Assembly: GCA_936432065.2 (NCBI GenBank)
Contig: OW386285.2
Location: 39,363,920 to 39,427,919 of the forward strand
Direction: 5' to 3'
Length of the DNA: 64,000 nt
Origin: Rutpela maculata
Taxonomy: Eukaryota > Arthropoda > Insecta > Coleoptera > Cerambycidae
Below, in pieces: positions 44,060-55,505 of this stretch. The notes beneath the pieces were generated by a model. That model saw nothing but the letters and a program-made list of their open reading frames with translations. It did no database searches and was not told the DNA's origin. The number at the start of each line of letters is the position of its first letter. Position 1 is the first letter of the stretch. Position numbers and translations under genes: made by a program.

Positions 44060-44560
44060 TAAAAAACTAACTAGAAAAATGTTTCAAAATGTCTTCCTCC
44101 AACCTCAACCCGCTTTCTTGCACATAACTGTAAATTATTCCTAAGTGTGTATAATATCTTCGATCATTCATGTGTGATTTCTTATTTCAATGCATTTGTG
44201 CCCTATGCATTTTCTTAATTCACTTATGGTTGCAACAACTTTCATAGCATACGCATTTTGCTTTAAATAACTCCACAAAAAATTATCTAAAGGCGTCAGA
44301 TCTGGAGACCATGCTGGCCAGGAAAATCAACCAGTAAGGCCGATTCATTAGGGTAGTGGTTATTCAAATTTGTTGCACCTCACGTATGTGATGAGGGCCT
44401 CCACCATCATGTTGGTATAGTTCTCTGATTTTTATGTCGTATAACAATTCTAATAAAGCATTTTTGAAAGTTAATTGAATACATTGCGCCAATGTACCTT
44501 CAAAGATTTGTGGTCCAATTAAGCTGTTACTTGTTAGTCTACATCAAACATTTAGAGATA
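44060..44560 (-). pseudogene. Mariner-like (DUF4817-type) transposase, C-terminal relic
   Basis: Minus-strand blocks in shifting frames: SNSLIGPQIFEGTLAQC, then IRELYQHDGGGPHHIREVQQ (second catalytic Asp region), NESALLVDF, LLDNFLWSYLKQNAYAMKV and, at the end, a CxRKRVEVGGRHFE-like phrase near 44070-44095. This is the same transposase family as at 2779-3723, but a separate copy without visible termini. Stops and shifts occur throughout. Confidence 0.6.
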
Positions 44561-45189
44561 TTTTGTATTGTGAATTTTATTCTGTGAGAATATTCCTCGG
44601 TGTATACGTAAAATTTCTGCTAATATTAATAGTTTCTGTCGTAATCTATAAATCATTTTTCTTGTATTCTATAATTTAATACTCAACGACAAAAGGCAGT
44701 TGTTCAAGTTTTTGAACGATTTGTAAATGAAATTCACAAATGTTCAATTTTTAAAGTTCTCCAATCTCTTACAAGAGGGATTCCTAAGCCACTACTTATC
44801 GCGTACTAATTGAAAGATTTGGTCGATTTTGTCCATAACTTTCTTTATTTATTTCTTGTCTTAGAGATACTCAGGTTGCAATGAAGCTGAAGGAAATTTC
44901 CCATATTGTCTTGCTTGATTGAAAATGGAAGAAACTGTGTATTTCCTCTTTCCACAAACATCGTTGCCGCTTCGGAAACCACGTTAACGGTCAAAATAGG
45001 AGTTTCTCGCTTATGTCCTTTAGGGTTAGTATTATCCTAAAATTAATTATTACCAATATTGCAGAGAATAAGAAAGGCTGAAACTTTTATTTAAATAACT
45101 TTTGGACCTAAGAACCTCGGACTATGGACTTTTGATATATTATGTGCATGTATGTATATTTGTGAGTATTGTATACATCAATAATAATA
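44561..45189. other. No gene; dispersed-repeat fragment
   Basis: AT-rich. The phrase near 45020-45095 matches text near 31715-31790 (dispersed repeat). Nothing else is recognised. Confidence 0.35.
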
Positions 45190-45530
45190 ATAGCTATTCA
45201 TGTAACCCGTTACGAAAGACTTTAATCTGTGTAACGAGTGGATGTTTGCAGGACGAGCGACGCAAAGTAACACGAGTTACACAAAATTGTCTTTCGGAAC
45301 GTGCTACATACAAGATTTTTTTTTTTAATTTTAAATGCCTAAAAACATAAATAAAATAGGTGTATTTAAAGATCTTAAAGATAAAGTAGTCTTTTTCATA
45401 GTTACCTTTGCTGTTATCATTACACATTATAATTTTAATGTCAAAATTGATAAACGTTATTTAGCCAAGATATAACACTATTTGAAATCCTAATTTGGTA
45501 GCATATATTTTTTTATTTTATACAAAAAAA

Positions 45531-45690
45531 ATGTCTGATTCCGGTTCAGATATACCAAGCGACATAGAAGAGGCTGCAAGAAACGGTGGTTTTATCATTA
45601 ATTCCTGAAAAATCGAAAGGGAAATATGATTTAGAATATGAAAAGTTAGAGAAGTAGTGTGAAGAAAAGTAACTAAGTAAAAAGTAAATA
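45531..45690 (+). pseudogene. Tyrosine-recombinase gene, N-terminal fragment (copy B)
   Basis: The frame opens MSDSGSDIPSDIEEAARNGG. After a one-base shift it gives LIPEKSKGKYDLEYEKLEK, a stop, and CEEK. An acidic start, then LLPEKSKxxYExxYxxFxxW, is the N-terminal pattern of insect Crypton/Ngaro-like tyrosine recombinases, in which this region forms the SAM-like DNA-binding domain. The continuation INEKVFLAYF lies at 47857-47886, beyond the inserted foldback. The R...H-R...Y catalytic residues are missing, so the protein could not recombine DNA. Confidence 0.55.
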
Positions 45691-45698
45691 TTGTTATA

Positions 45699-47854
45699 GG
45701 CGAGTCTGCCTGGGGTAAAAAAGAAGTGATTTCACAAATTTTGTATACCATTTGAGTTAGCAATGGATTCTTATGGGAAAAATTCCGCTGAACAAGATTT
45801 TCTTATGAAAAAAATTCCTAAACCGCGAGCTTCATGGTTAAATAATTGTCTAAACAAATTTTTTTTCGTTTTTATTTAATAAAATGAAAACGGTTAGACG
45901 AATTCGAAAAACTCTTGATTCAATCGAAAGATATTTTCAATACGCGTCATTTGGCGCCAGGCACAACTCATTTTGTCAACCCGTTCATTTGTTATAGCCA
46001 AAATGAATTTCTTAATTAACAAATTCATTACTCCGAAACTAATGATATTAAGGATATTGTTTTTTTTCAAAAAACATGTTTTTTATACCAAAGAATATAC
46101 CATATTTTTTTTGGCCCGATATCGTTAGTACTTTTTGATTGTTTAAACAATTGGCATAATTTGTTAATTAGCAAATAACTTTTTTTTCGAAAGTTTGATC
46201 GACTTCAAACCAACTTTAAACGATAAATACTGATGTCGGGCAAAACCCCCATATAAGTCTGCACGAATACAACTTTTTGCTTTTGTTTATTTAAAGTTTA
46301 AATTAATTTTGAAAATTAACAAATGGACTATCTCGGCTCTAGGTAAGCGTATCGAAATGGGGTTTTGTGGACATGAAAGTGCTTGGAAAAAGGAAATTTT
46401 TGAGACCAGAAAGAACTTGATCGGATAACCGGAACCGGAAATATAAGTGATATTGCGTTAGAGGCTCTAATTTGTTTATTAACAACTTTTTTGACACGAG
46501 GTTTGGTGCAAATGGAAGCTAACAAGTTTTTCCATCAACCACAAAAAGTTCTACAAAAAATATTCAATCCCTGAAGAGTTATACGCGTTTTTGACCCTTA
46601 AAAAAATCTCTCCCGCAACGTGAAAATAGTAAGATTTGACGCGCAATGGGGTGGCGGGTTCGATCCTCGGTGTGGGCAAATTTTTTTTCGTGCAATAAAA
46701 TATTTCCTATAATAAAATATTTTTTTAATTGTAAAAAACGTTATAAATAATTATTTATTCTTGAGAACTTCATTATCCGTAACTCTCGAGCTGATGCTGT
46801 GCACCTGCTTTGTATGCTCTACATTTCTTATAGTCGAAATCATGGAACGGTGGAAGGGGGGCCGGTTTTTTACAACACGGTGGTTCTTGACCGGCTGCAC
46901 GGATGCTGTTCGTTCTATTTTCTTGCTACGTACAGACGTGTATTTTGAGATACAGTGTTTTCTTCCACGTGTTCATCCAGAATTTCCGTAATTAAAACAA
47001 TAAAATAATAATGCCATTAAAATAATAATTATAAGAAAAAAGTGGAAAAAAAATTATTGCCTTTTTATTTTTGGTCTTTTTTCGACAAATAAAGTAAAAC
47101 AAGCCTTCTCTTTCACAAAAAGTAGTAAAAAAAACCAAAAACTACCGATAAACCCTCGTTGGACAAGAACAATCATATATTTGTTGCAAGATAGCCATTT
47201 ATGTAATGAAATTGCAAAAAAAAATTATTTACGACTTTTTAAAAAATTTCTCAGAGAGTAAAAAGATTTATTATCATAAAAAATACTTGGTTACATGAAA
47301 AAAAAAATTTGACGAAAAAAAATTATCCTTTTTCCAAACACTTTCATATGCACAAAACCCCATTTCGATACGCTTGCCCAGAGCCGAGATATTCCATTTG
47401 TTAATTTGCAAAATTAATTTCAACTTTAAATAAACAAAAGCAAAAAGTTGCATTCGTGCAGACTTCTATGGGGGTTATGCTCGACATCAATATTTATCGT
47501 TTAAAGTTGGTTTGAAGTCGATCAAACTTTCGAAAAAAAAGTTATTTGCTAATTAACAAATTATGCCAATTGCTTAAACAATCAAAAAGTACTGAAGATA
47601 TCGGACCAAAAAAAAATGGTATATTCTTTGGTATAAAAGGCATGGTTTTTGAAAAAAAACAATATCCTGACCTCATTAGTTCCGGAATAATTAATTTGTT
47701 AATTAAGAAATTTATTTTGGCTATAACAAATGAACGGGTTGACAAAATGAGATTTTTTTATAGAATTAGAATTTAAGAATTTTTCCTATAAGAATCCGTG
47801 GCTAACTCAAATGATATAGAAAATTTTTGAGAAAAATCCCAGGCAGACAAGCCT
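45699..47854. mobile_element. Palindromic (foldback) element, copy 2, with replaced centre
   Basis: The ends GGCGAGTCTGCCTGGG and the complement of GGCTTGTCTGCCTGGG, with TA on both sides (45697-45698 and 47855-47856), match the element at 15071-17749. The left arm (45699-46689) and much of the right arm (47041-47854) align with that copy. The centre 46690-47040 is different and GC-richer, and the right-arm segment with the B-box is deleted. The left B-box phrase is kept near 46655-46664. It sits inside a tyrosine-recombinase relic, so its insertion site can be read exactly. Confidence 0.82.
46765..46990 (-). pseudogene. Unrecognised coding-like fragment in the foldback centre
   Basis: The minus strand reads TEILDEHVEENTVSQNTRLY and, after a small frameshift, KKIERTASVQPVKNHRVVKN, then PPLPPFHDFDYKKCRAYKAG and HQLESYG before a stop. 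It is GC-richer than its surroundings and absent from the first foldback copy. I do not recognise the family. It looks like a host exon or other gene piece captured between the arms, but a chance frame cannot be excluded. Confidence 0.35.
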
Positions 47855-48084
47855 ATTAATGAAAAAGTCTTTTTAGCATATTTTTAAGGAAATTCCTATA
47901 AACTTGAAATTTGTGTTAAATAAACATTGTTTCTTTTTATTTTTGAGAGTTGTTTATTTTTCTTAATCGATGATATAACGAAGTTTTCCTAACCAGTTAG
48001 GTAAAATTGAACTTTTCTGAATTGGTGATGATACTTATGTGTTGAAAAGTGTCATTTTATATGTCAAAATTAGAAAATAGTATT

Positions 48085-48225
48085 TTATATAACAAGTGGC
48101 TAAAATGGTGTTTTTTTACAAGTGGGGCGTACGAGCCGAAGACGAGTGCTATAAACCACACGAGTAAAAAAAACACATTTTTGTCTCGAGTTATATACAA
48201 AATTTTTTGTATTTCCATTCGAAAT
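48085..48225. repeat. Short imperfect hairpin repeat
   Basis: ATATAACAAGTGGCTAAAAT..TTTTTTACAAGTG is answered about 100 bp later by CGAGTAAAAAAAACACATTTTTGTCTCGAGTTATAT, in complement. It directly follows the Crypton-like element and has a similar style to the hairpins at 40013-40133 and 45199-45305. Confidence 0.45.
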
Positions 48226-50244
48226 TAGAAAATAATATAATTTTGTAAAATTACTTAATGACTAAATTCTATTGCTGTTTCCATAGAAACCAACAAGTTT
48301 GCTTTATTTCACACTTTTTTCTTTATTTTACACTTGTCAATAATGACATTGTTTTGATTCATGGATTGTCAAATAAATGTCATTTTGGGATATGCCGTTG
48401 CAAAAAGTTATTTATTATACTCTTAGCAATTACGAAAACGAAGAGTGAACACCTTTCAAAATGTCCGTCTATCCGTCTGTACGTCCGTCAAGTTTCCTAA
48501 AAGCACGATAACTTAAGAAAGAAAAGTCCGATTGTACTGAAATGTGTAGAGTAAGCCAGTGTCAGCTAGATGAATAAACCTGCTTTTTGAACAAAATCAA
48601 TCAGTAAATGAAAAAGTTATTAACTATTTAAAATTTAAGAAATTGTTTTCTTAATTTTTTTTTATAATTGGATAAAAATCTTGGGAAATATTATTTTCAA
48701 TTATTAATTTATACGTTTTATCATACTTTATACACCTACATGATTTTCAAATAGAGACATATTAGATGTATTAACACTTTCTTACAGTAATGAATGGTGT
48801 ATAATTGTTCCACTTTTGACTTGCAACCCAAGGTCGTGAGTTCGAAATACAGACAGGTTAGATGAAGATGTCCAATTATTAACATTATTTACAAAAAAAT
48901 TATAAAATAAAAGATTACCCTATGAAATGTGTAACAATTATATAAAAGTTCAACAAATCGACCAAGAGTATAATATTTACTCTAGTTTATTATTATCATT
49001 GTCATCAATTTTTTTCTATTGTTAATATTGTACGATTTACGGCGCCCAAAAAAGTTAAACATTTAAGCTTTATTGCAGTTCTTTGCAATTATATAATTAG
49101 TTTCTTATATCAATATTGTAGAAAAATTACCTAAAAACTTTGTTTAAATAATTTTCTTTTTTTCTCAAGTTAAGAAGATTCTGAGGTTAATCTTTGTTTA
49201 GTTGTAAGAGGAACTATGTTGGTGGAAAACTGATTTGCAGTTGATAATTTTCTTACACGATCAATTGTTGAAAAATGACAGCAGCTCGAAATTTGAAAAT
49301 TTCCTCGACATTTCTGCTCAAAATTTACTTAAAATAGTGTTGTTTATTAGAGATAATGAAATTTATCTAAATGCTTTGCGTTTTCATTGATTTTTCGAGT
49401 ACCCTGGGCCAATGAGGAAACGTTAATTAAAAAAAAAACAACAATTTTTCAGGCTTCGGGGTGCTGTAATTTTAAAACAGTTGACAGTATAAGTAAATTG
49501 TTTGAACAAAGCTTTAGGATATTTCGTAATATATAATGCTGTAATAATTAATTATTGAGTAGGACAAGGGGGGGCGGAATAATTGCAAAAATCTACAGGG
49601 AAGCACAAAATTTCACTTTTCCGTAAAGTAAAATTTGTAAAAATTGTACCTTTTTTTTTTTTACTAATATCTAATTCTAGGGTAGATCTGACAGGATAAT
49701 TGATACCTAGCTGCAGCGATGTTCCTGTGGAAAATATTAATTTGCGATTGTGGCAACGCTCCCCACATTTTAAAAGAAAAAACCCTCTAGGAATTATTCA
49801 CGTTCTTTTTTTTGGTTATAACGGATTCGATGACGAAGAAAAGATCGCCTTGTGTTTTAAATACGTAGATAGACATGTAGATAGACATGACTACATTATA
49901 AAAAAAATGATGAGGTTTTAACGCAAATGTATCTCGTCTTAATAAGCAAGCAATCTTTTTAAAAAAATAGATAAACAAGTAAATTTACATCAAAAACAAA
50001 TTAGCCTCGGCTAATGCAATAAATTTTAAAACATCTCCTAAGTTTATAAAGCTGATCACGAGCTGATAAGTAGAAAGTGGTTAACCGACCAACCCTTCTG
50101 AATGAACCCCGAGCAATAAAGTGGGATTTAGGGATTAATTCCCGGGAAATTTACGAAGAGACACAGGTGGCCATCTTAAGCGAAGGACTAAATTTATAAA
50201 GGCAACAAGATAGGAGACACTAACTTAAAACGAATGGAACTTAC
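48226..50244. other. Intron sequence, no gene seen
   Basis: AT-rich. A tail-like phrase with repeated CCGTC units (GTCCGTCTATCCGTCTGTAC) lies at 48464-48490. 49020-49330 resembles 31800-32010. The small frame 49700-49921 has no recognisable domain. Confidence 0.4.
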
Positions 50245-50370
50245 TAGATTTATTTGAATCACATTTGCAGGTAAAACGCAACTTGCAGTAGGTCTTTTTG
50301 TGCTCTAGAAGTTCGTGCAGGTCGGAAAACATTTCTCTACAGTTGCCGCAGATCAATATGTCTTGATTAC
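50245..50370 (-). CDS. BCL11: BCL11-family zinc-finger gene, N-terminal CCHC-finger exon
   Basis: The minus-strand exon lies between TTTTCAG (acceptor, plus 50371-50372) and the consensus donor GTAAGT (plus 50244-50239). Its 126 bases are two leading bases, 41 codons and one trailing base. It encodes NQDILICGNCREMFSDLHEL then LEHKKTYCKLRFTC. The C-X2-C-X12-H-X4-C finger with DIL before it and LxEHKKxYC after it matches the N-terminal zinc finger of BCL11A/B, used for protein contacts in that family. The trailing base joins the two leading bases of the exon at 25203-25393 to form a Lys codon, supporting one transcript. The start-codon exon lies upstream, outside or unrecognised. Confidence 0.85.
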
Positions 50371-51524
50371 CTGAAAATCAAAGAGTAAATTAGTGACGAT
50401 TTAACAATGACGCAAACGTTTTCAGATAATGGCGAACGTTCCGGTTGGAACGAAAATTATTTTCTTTAAAACTCCTTATAAATAGACTCTCTTATATTTG
50501 CTACATACAATTAAGTTTCTCATATTATGATATAAATGTTTAGAAAATATAATATTCACATTCAAAATTCATATTATGATATAAATATCTACAGTAGTTT
50601 ATTTAGAAAATGCAAGTGCAGGAAAATATTCTGGCAAGCTCTTTCCTTTCTTAGACGAAACTGCATAATATTCGTATGGTCATTATACACTATACAGGGT
50701 GTTCCATTTATAGACGTCCAAAGTGAACAATGTGATAGGGACCGCAAGAGCAACAATATTGGCTATTAGTACATCGTATAATAATAGTACGTCGAATAGT
50801 ACATCGGACATAACGTGACAGTAATGTGAACAAGGTAAAAAATTATAAGTTTTAGTGTTAGCGACTGCGAAGTACAAAGACAAAGTTGAAAAGGACAAAT
50901 TCCTACATTTTTTGTATAGGTATATATTAACCTCCCCACAATAAAATTGTGTGAGGTTACTACAATTAGTCCAAAATCGAAAATTGAGATAATATAAAAT
51001 CTTTACATTTTGAGGTCCCAGGAACCCAAAAAAGTGGTTTGTGAAAAATGTCTGTGTGTGTGTATGTCTGTGTGTGTATGTATGTTAGCACGATGGCGGC
51101 GAAGCTATTAAACGGATTTCGATGAAACTTTGCATGAGGGTTTCTTTAGTGCTCCAGAAGATCTGAAAAGGTTTTGGTTGAGATCGGATTACGTTTAGTG
51201 CCGTTTTGGCACAACAAGTTGTTTATTTTATGATTACTTACAATTTGTAATAGAACCATTGAAAAAAAGTAAAAATTCCAATTTCAACGATATATCACAC
51301 TTGCACCCTTTAGATTTGGTTTCCGTTAAAAAAATCAAAAAGAATTCGTTATATGTGCACACATAGCAGCATCCAAAAAATATGATTGGTATTATTGTTA
51401 GGGGAAACTGTTTTTGCCATCTGTCAAAAATATTTGGGTTGGTAACCTTTGTGAATGTTGATTTATAGGTACGTGACGTTACAGCTAACCTCAAAAATAT
51501 ATATTTCTTAAGATTTAAGAATAT
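50371..51524. other. Intron sequence with microsatellite and repeat tails
   Basis: A TATACAGGGTGTTCCA phrase at 50692-50707 looks like a single mariner-type terminus without a visible partner. A TGTG/TATG microsatellite lies at 51053-51092, followed by a GATGGCGGCGAAGCTATTAA phrase of a dispersed repeat. No gene. Confidence 0.4.
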
Positions 51525-51813
51525 TACGTAGCTATTATTAAAATTTCTGCCTGGTTCCCGTACTTTCAACTAAAATCTAGTACAGTGTAATGTTTATGAA
51601 GTTCTAAATACTTTGTCCTAATAAAATAGGACTCGTTTTGTAGGTTGGAAGTATAACCTGTAATTAGCTGTCTATTTTTATTAATCAACCATTTTAGTTG
51701 AGGTTTTGACAGTTTTGACATTTTGCTCGAGGGACGACAATCAAACGGAGTTTGCGTGGTTTTATATATTTTTTTCTAGCTTTTCTTGAGAAACTGTGTG
51801 TGTTTTCGTAATA

Positions 51814-52152
51814 ATGTCATGTAGTGAAGATTATTTAACCCTTATGGGTGATGTAAAGTGTCGCTATGATGAGAAAATCAAAATAATAGACAATATTGAC
51901 CCATACACCAATGGAGTGGAGACTGGAGACCTTTCTGCAGATTTGTCTATTTTACCTTGTGTATCCGTAATTAATATGGTAAATTACTTAGTGTTGACTC
52001 ACAGCTTCTACACAGGCCAACAGTTAAAGGCATATAAATCTTTACAAGCATATAAATATGAGGCTGGATTTGTGCAAGAAGTTTGTGCAAGAAAGATAAA
52101 CTCAAATGTATTCATTGTTATGGGCAAGGCAAGTTTATATTTAAATAACTGA
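51814..52152 (+). CDS. First-exon fragment of a SWIM/YqaJ-type transposon protein
   Basis: Start ATG 51814. The 112-residue frame has IDPYTNGVETGDLSADLSIL, VINMVNYLVLTHSFYT, QQLKAYKSLQAY and KINSNVFIVMGK. This order (DPY, a YxDIVNYLV block, KAYKSLEAY, a VMGKV end) is the N-terminus of a family of repeated arthropod proteins with a SWIM zinc finger and a YqaJ-like nuclease downstream. In those proteins MGKV lies at an exon end. Here the frame runs a few codons past MGKA to a stop at 52150, and no downstream exons are visible. The equivalent copy 63366-63707 (minus) is also open. A partial gene of a mobile element is the best reading. Confidence 0.55.
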   Translation: MSCSEDYLTLMGDVKCRYDEKIKIIDNIDPYTNGVETGDLSADLSILPCVSVINMVNYLVLTHSFYTGQQLKAYKSLQAYKYEAGFVQEVCARKINSNVFIVMGKASLYLNN

Positions 52153-53047
52153 GTGCTAGATTTCAGTGATAAGCATGTTATATTACGCGTATATGAGGTA
52201 TTCAATAGACTCTACCAGAAAGTGATTACCTTTCTCCTGAGCTTTTTTACATTCAAAATAAACCTTATCTCACAATCGCACCTTATCGCGCAAAAGGATG
52301 GCATTTTATTTTAATTTCACATTTAAAACTGAGATTACTTCTTTGTTTACAATGGAATAAAAAGTTTGGTTGTGCCTCAGGCAATATGGCCGACTTATCG
52401 TGACGTCATCCTAAAATGGTCTATATTAAAAAATTATTTACGTGAATTTTTAAATATTTGCTTGGAGCAAGTACGGCTCCAAGCTAAAAATGAGAATAAA
52501 CTTGAAAAACTTAAACATGCTATGTCCCTAAATATATTTCATAACCTAAAAATCAACATTCGTAAAGGTTACCAACCCAAATATTTTTGACAATGTCAAA
52601 ACTTATTTTAGTTGGGTTTATAGCCGTGTTCGGATATTACGTCTGATTGATGGGATGCGTCACAATCGTTCATTCAATGCAAATCGAGCTAACTGAGCTA
52701 AATATTAAACGTTCGAATATTACAAAATAAAGAACTCGGACGAAGCTCGACTTGCTCCGACCTTTTTGATGGAGCAGGAAGATTTTAATTTGACGCATGC
52801 ATAGTCTGCTTGAACTGTCCACAATATTATTGACTTGTTGAGGTTAGAGTGTCATTTGGGCTAAATTCTTAGTTATTATTTTTTTTCGCTATCCAATGTT
52901 CTACAAAATCTTCGAAACTTTATCTGTTAATACCCTTATAATATCCGGCAATTGATATACATGCAACATAAACAATCATGAGAGGTTATGTTTTAACAGA
53001 TTACTTGTAGTCCACTTCAGTTCGTTCGATATTTGTTCATGAAATAA

Positions 53048-53178
53048 ATGGCTCAAAAGTCACGTGTAAGTTATCTGTTTGCTCAGTGCTCTGATTTCCG
53101 ATGTAATATTCAAATACAGTTGATGGGGATCCACCGTGTGGGGAGGTTCCAGCCGCTTCCAGTAGCTGCCGATTTATT
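53048..53178 (+). pseudogene. Small conserved frame at the end of the YqaJ-type block
   Basis: The frame MAQKSRVSYLFAQCSDFRCN continues to RVGRFQPLPVAAD at the homology boundary. The opposite copy at 62203-62430 (minus) keeps the same frame, with SYLFxxCSDFxCNIQIQL. I do not recognise it; it could be non-coding element sequence. Confidence 0.25.
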
Positions 53179-54244
53179 TTTTATTGTAAATCTAATATGT
53201 AACGAGATACAGCAGTGGCGAAATGAAGTTTAACGAACTTTTTTTCAAAAAATCGTCAAACTACAAGAAATAAAATAAAACAGTAAATTGACATATCCTG
53301 TCTTTACCGACAAAAAGGTAACTTTCAACATTAATAATCATTATTTTCTCTTAATTTTTAACACAAGGAGGACTAGAGATCAGGAGCGAGATCCCGATGC
53401 TTTAAAAGTTTAAGTAAAACATGGTGCACCAACCAGAGTGCACGCGGGCTATCGTAGCGTAGGAATCGATTCTTGAGGTATTCCATGTTTTATAGCCAAT
53501 TCTTCTGATTAACTGTCATTAAATTTAATGATTTGCCTATTTTCGAGGTACGATGTAAACCACTATAATACTATCCCGTCAATTTCATATTTTTTTAGTT
53601 TCAATACGATACAAGTAGATTATAATAATATAAAACCTGTTATATTCTAAACGTACATTATACAATAAAAAGAATATTTTTTTTTTACAATTAATTATTT
53701 TTTATTTATTTGCTTTTATCAATATACAGAAAGTAGGTATTTTCATAATAAATAAAAAAAAAGAATATTTTTGTTCGTAAATCCATCTTTCTGAGACTCT
53801 ATCTCTTTAAACATTAGACATACATTAAATATGTAAGGAATTTTGTCCTCTTCAACTTTGTCTTGAACATTTTTCTCGTAAGATCGAGCGCTGCCGAATT
53901 ATTTTGAAGAAAACACTTTTTTACAACTTTAATTCAAGATGGCGGCTCGCGCCTCTCCCAGCCCCAAGGTCGAAAACTTGTAATTTCTACCAGGGCCTTG
54001 ACTTAAACAACATATATCAAAATCATAACTACTACTCCACCGTTTGCAGGGCGAAATCTCCAACTGATTTAATTACATAGAGGATCGAGCAAAAATTGCA
54101 TAACCAATTTTAAATCTACTGTAGCCTCTGATCAGTCTCTCTTCTTTGTCTATAAAATGTATACATTTGCAGGTGTAAGTATAGCAAGCGGAGGAAGTAA
54201 AATACCTAGTTGTTATACTATATAAATCACTTAACTGGAATTCC
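53179..54244. other. No gene seen
   Basis: AT-rich sequence with one GC-richer phrase near 53936-53975 (AAGATGGCGGCTCGCGCC). No frames or element ends are recognised. Confidence 0.4.
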
Positions 54245-55280
54245 CATTTGGAAAAGCTGAATCCTTAAGCAAGGCTGTCCTTGTGGACATGTCGTAGAAT
54301 TTGTGGAATCCTAGATATACGTTGCGGTCGTAAGACGGTAGATGGTAGCGTATGCATCCATAGTTTGGTAGTCGAAAGGGCTACAACAAACGACCAAAGA
54401 TAAACTCTCTGGGTTACAGAGACAAGCATGCTTGGCAATATCTGGTGCAATAAATAACTGGTTAATGGTGCAATAAATACCACACCGTCAGCTGCTCTGG
54501 GAATCATGCTGGATCTACCTCTCCACATCTATTTGGAGAGAGATGCTAGGTGGGAAACATACAGATTTCAACAAGCGGTCATTAATATGCCGCAGGCTAG
54601 CATTATGGAACGCAACGGGCTCTCGGATGACATACATAGTCAAGACATCCTGGAAATGCTCTCAGATGTTATGACTAATATGATCACCTACACACTGCCT
54701 TTTTATGTCCTGTTTCCTGGAAGAAAGGAATAGGATCGGAATAAAACCGACCTACAAAGAGCGGAGATTTGTTGGTTCACAGACGGCTCCAAAACCCCTG
54801 AAGGAACTGGAGCCGGAGTATACAGTGGCAACTAAAAGGTAAGAATAAGAATCTTTTCAAACAGCCAAGCAGTTCTTAAAGCTCTTGATTCATACCACTG
54901 CAATTCTAAAACGATCTGGAACTACTAAACGGCTTTAACCCGATTGAGCAGAAACGACAAGTTGACTCTGGTTTGGATACCGGTCCTTAGGCAGGAAAGG
55001 TACGATATCGAATTTTATCGAATCAGAACCAGTGCTGGGTATATCTTAAGGCATTGCAAAAACAACCATATTGGCCTGTACTGACAGGAAAATTCTTCAG
55101 TACTGGCAAGAACTACCAGGATTAGTTCATTCAAAGGAGTTTATTATATATCCTTCGAAATTAAGAACTAAAAAACTATTAGAGTTATACAGGTTACATC
55201 TAAGAACTCCAGTTGGCCTGTATACCTGGCAGTGCAGACTAAATCACCACTTGCGCAGACGAGCGGATAACGCTGAATAG
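54245..55280 (+). pseudogene. Non-LTR retrotransposon relic with RNase H, part 1
   Basis: Plus-strand blocks in shifting frames: NTTPSAALGIMLDLPLHIYL then ERDARWETYRFQQAV, then an RNase H domain with WFTDGSKTPEGTGAGVYSG (catalytic Asp) and a KALDSYHCNSKTIWN region. Near 55180 comes ELYRLHLRTPVGLYTWQC, and then RADNAE just before a transposon insertion. The order RT thumb, RNase H, then a Cys/His knuckle is that of I/R1/LOA-group elements. The reading resumes at 58313 beyond the inserted PIF/Harbinger element. Many stops make it old and dead. Confidence 0.65.
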
Positions 55281-55505
55281 GTACCCACACACGAAGTGAT
55301 ATTTTGAGCGACTTGGTATGCAGAAGACAGTGTCTGTCTATTTGGAACTCACGTTTGTGATGAGCGACGGACCCGGTCAGTAAATACGTCGTCGGTGTAG
55401 GAACAGGTCGCTACAAGTTAAAAAAACTAACGTAAGGATCCAGTCTGTAGCGCTCGTCGTTTGATCTTAGTTTAAATAAATTTTGTTTGTGGTGTAATAA
55501 TTATT

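Larger units (their letters stand above)
45190..48080 (+). mobile_element. Crypton-like element, copy B, interrupted by a foldback
   Basis: The 5' part begins with a hairpin of TGTAACCCGTTACGAAAGAC and GTTACACAAAATTGTCTTTC (45199-45305). It then runs colinear with the complement of 40140-39830. Coding text starts at 45531, is split by the foldback 45699-47854, and resumes at 47857. The 3' part (47900-48080) matches the complement of 39730-39530. The pair of copies A and B defines the element; both lack a catalytic domain. Its outer limits are approximate. Confidence 0.55.
25203..50370 (-). other. BCL11: BCL11-like gene span: two exons and a 24,851-bp intron
   Basis: The two exons lie in the order expected for a minus-strand gene, with intron 50244-25394 between them. 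It begins with the donor GTAAGT and ends TTTTAG. Nothing else in this intron resembles a host exon; nearly all of it is transposon sequence described in separate entries. The upstream exon lies beyond 50370 and was not identified. Confidence 0.75.
51525..53178 (+). mobile_element. YqaJ-type element fragment, inverted copy 1
   Basis: This block matches the reverse complement of 62312-64000 closely along its whole length. It starts TACGTAGCTATTATTAAAAT and ends GTAGCTGCCGATTT. It carries the first exon of a YqaJ-type gene (51814-52152), about 1 kb of spacer and a second small conserved frame at 53048-53178. Since the mate runs into the window edge, the left limit may be further out. Confidence 0.65.

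Noticed and set aside
50692..50707. TATACAGGGTGTTCCA as one end of a mariner element
   Set aside because: No matching inverted end was found within several kilobases, so only a possible terminus is mentioned.
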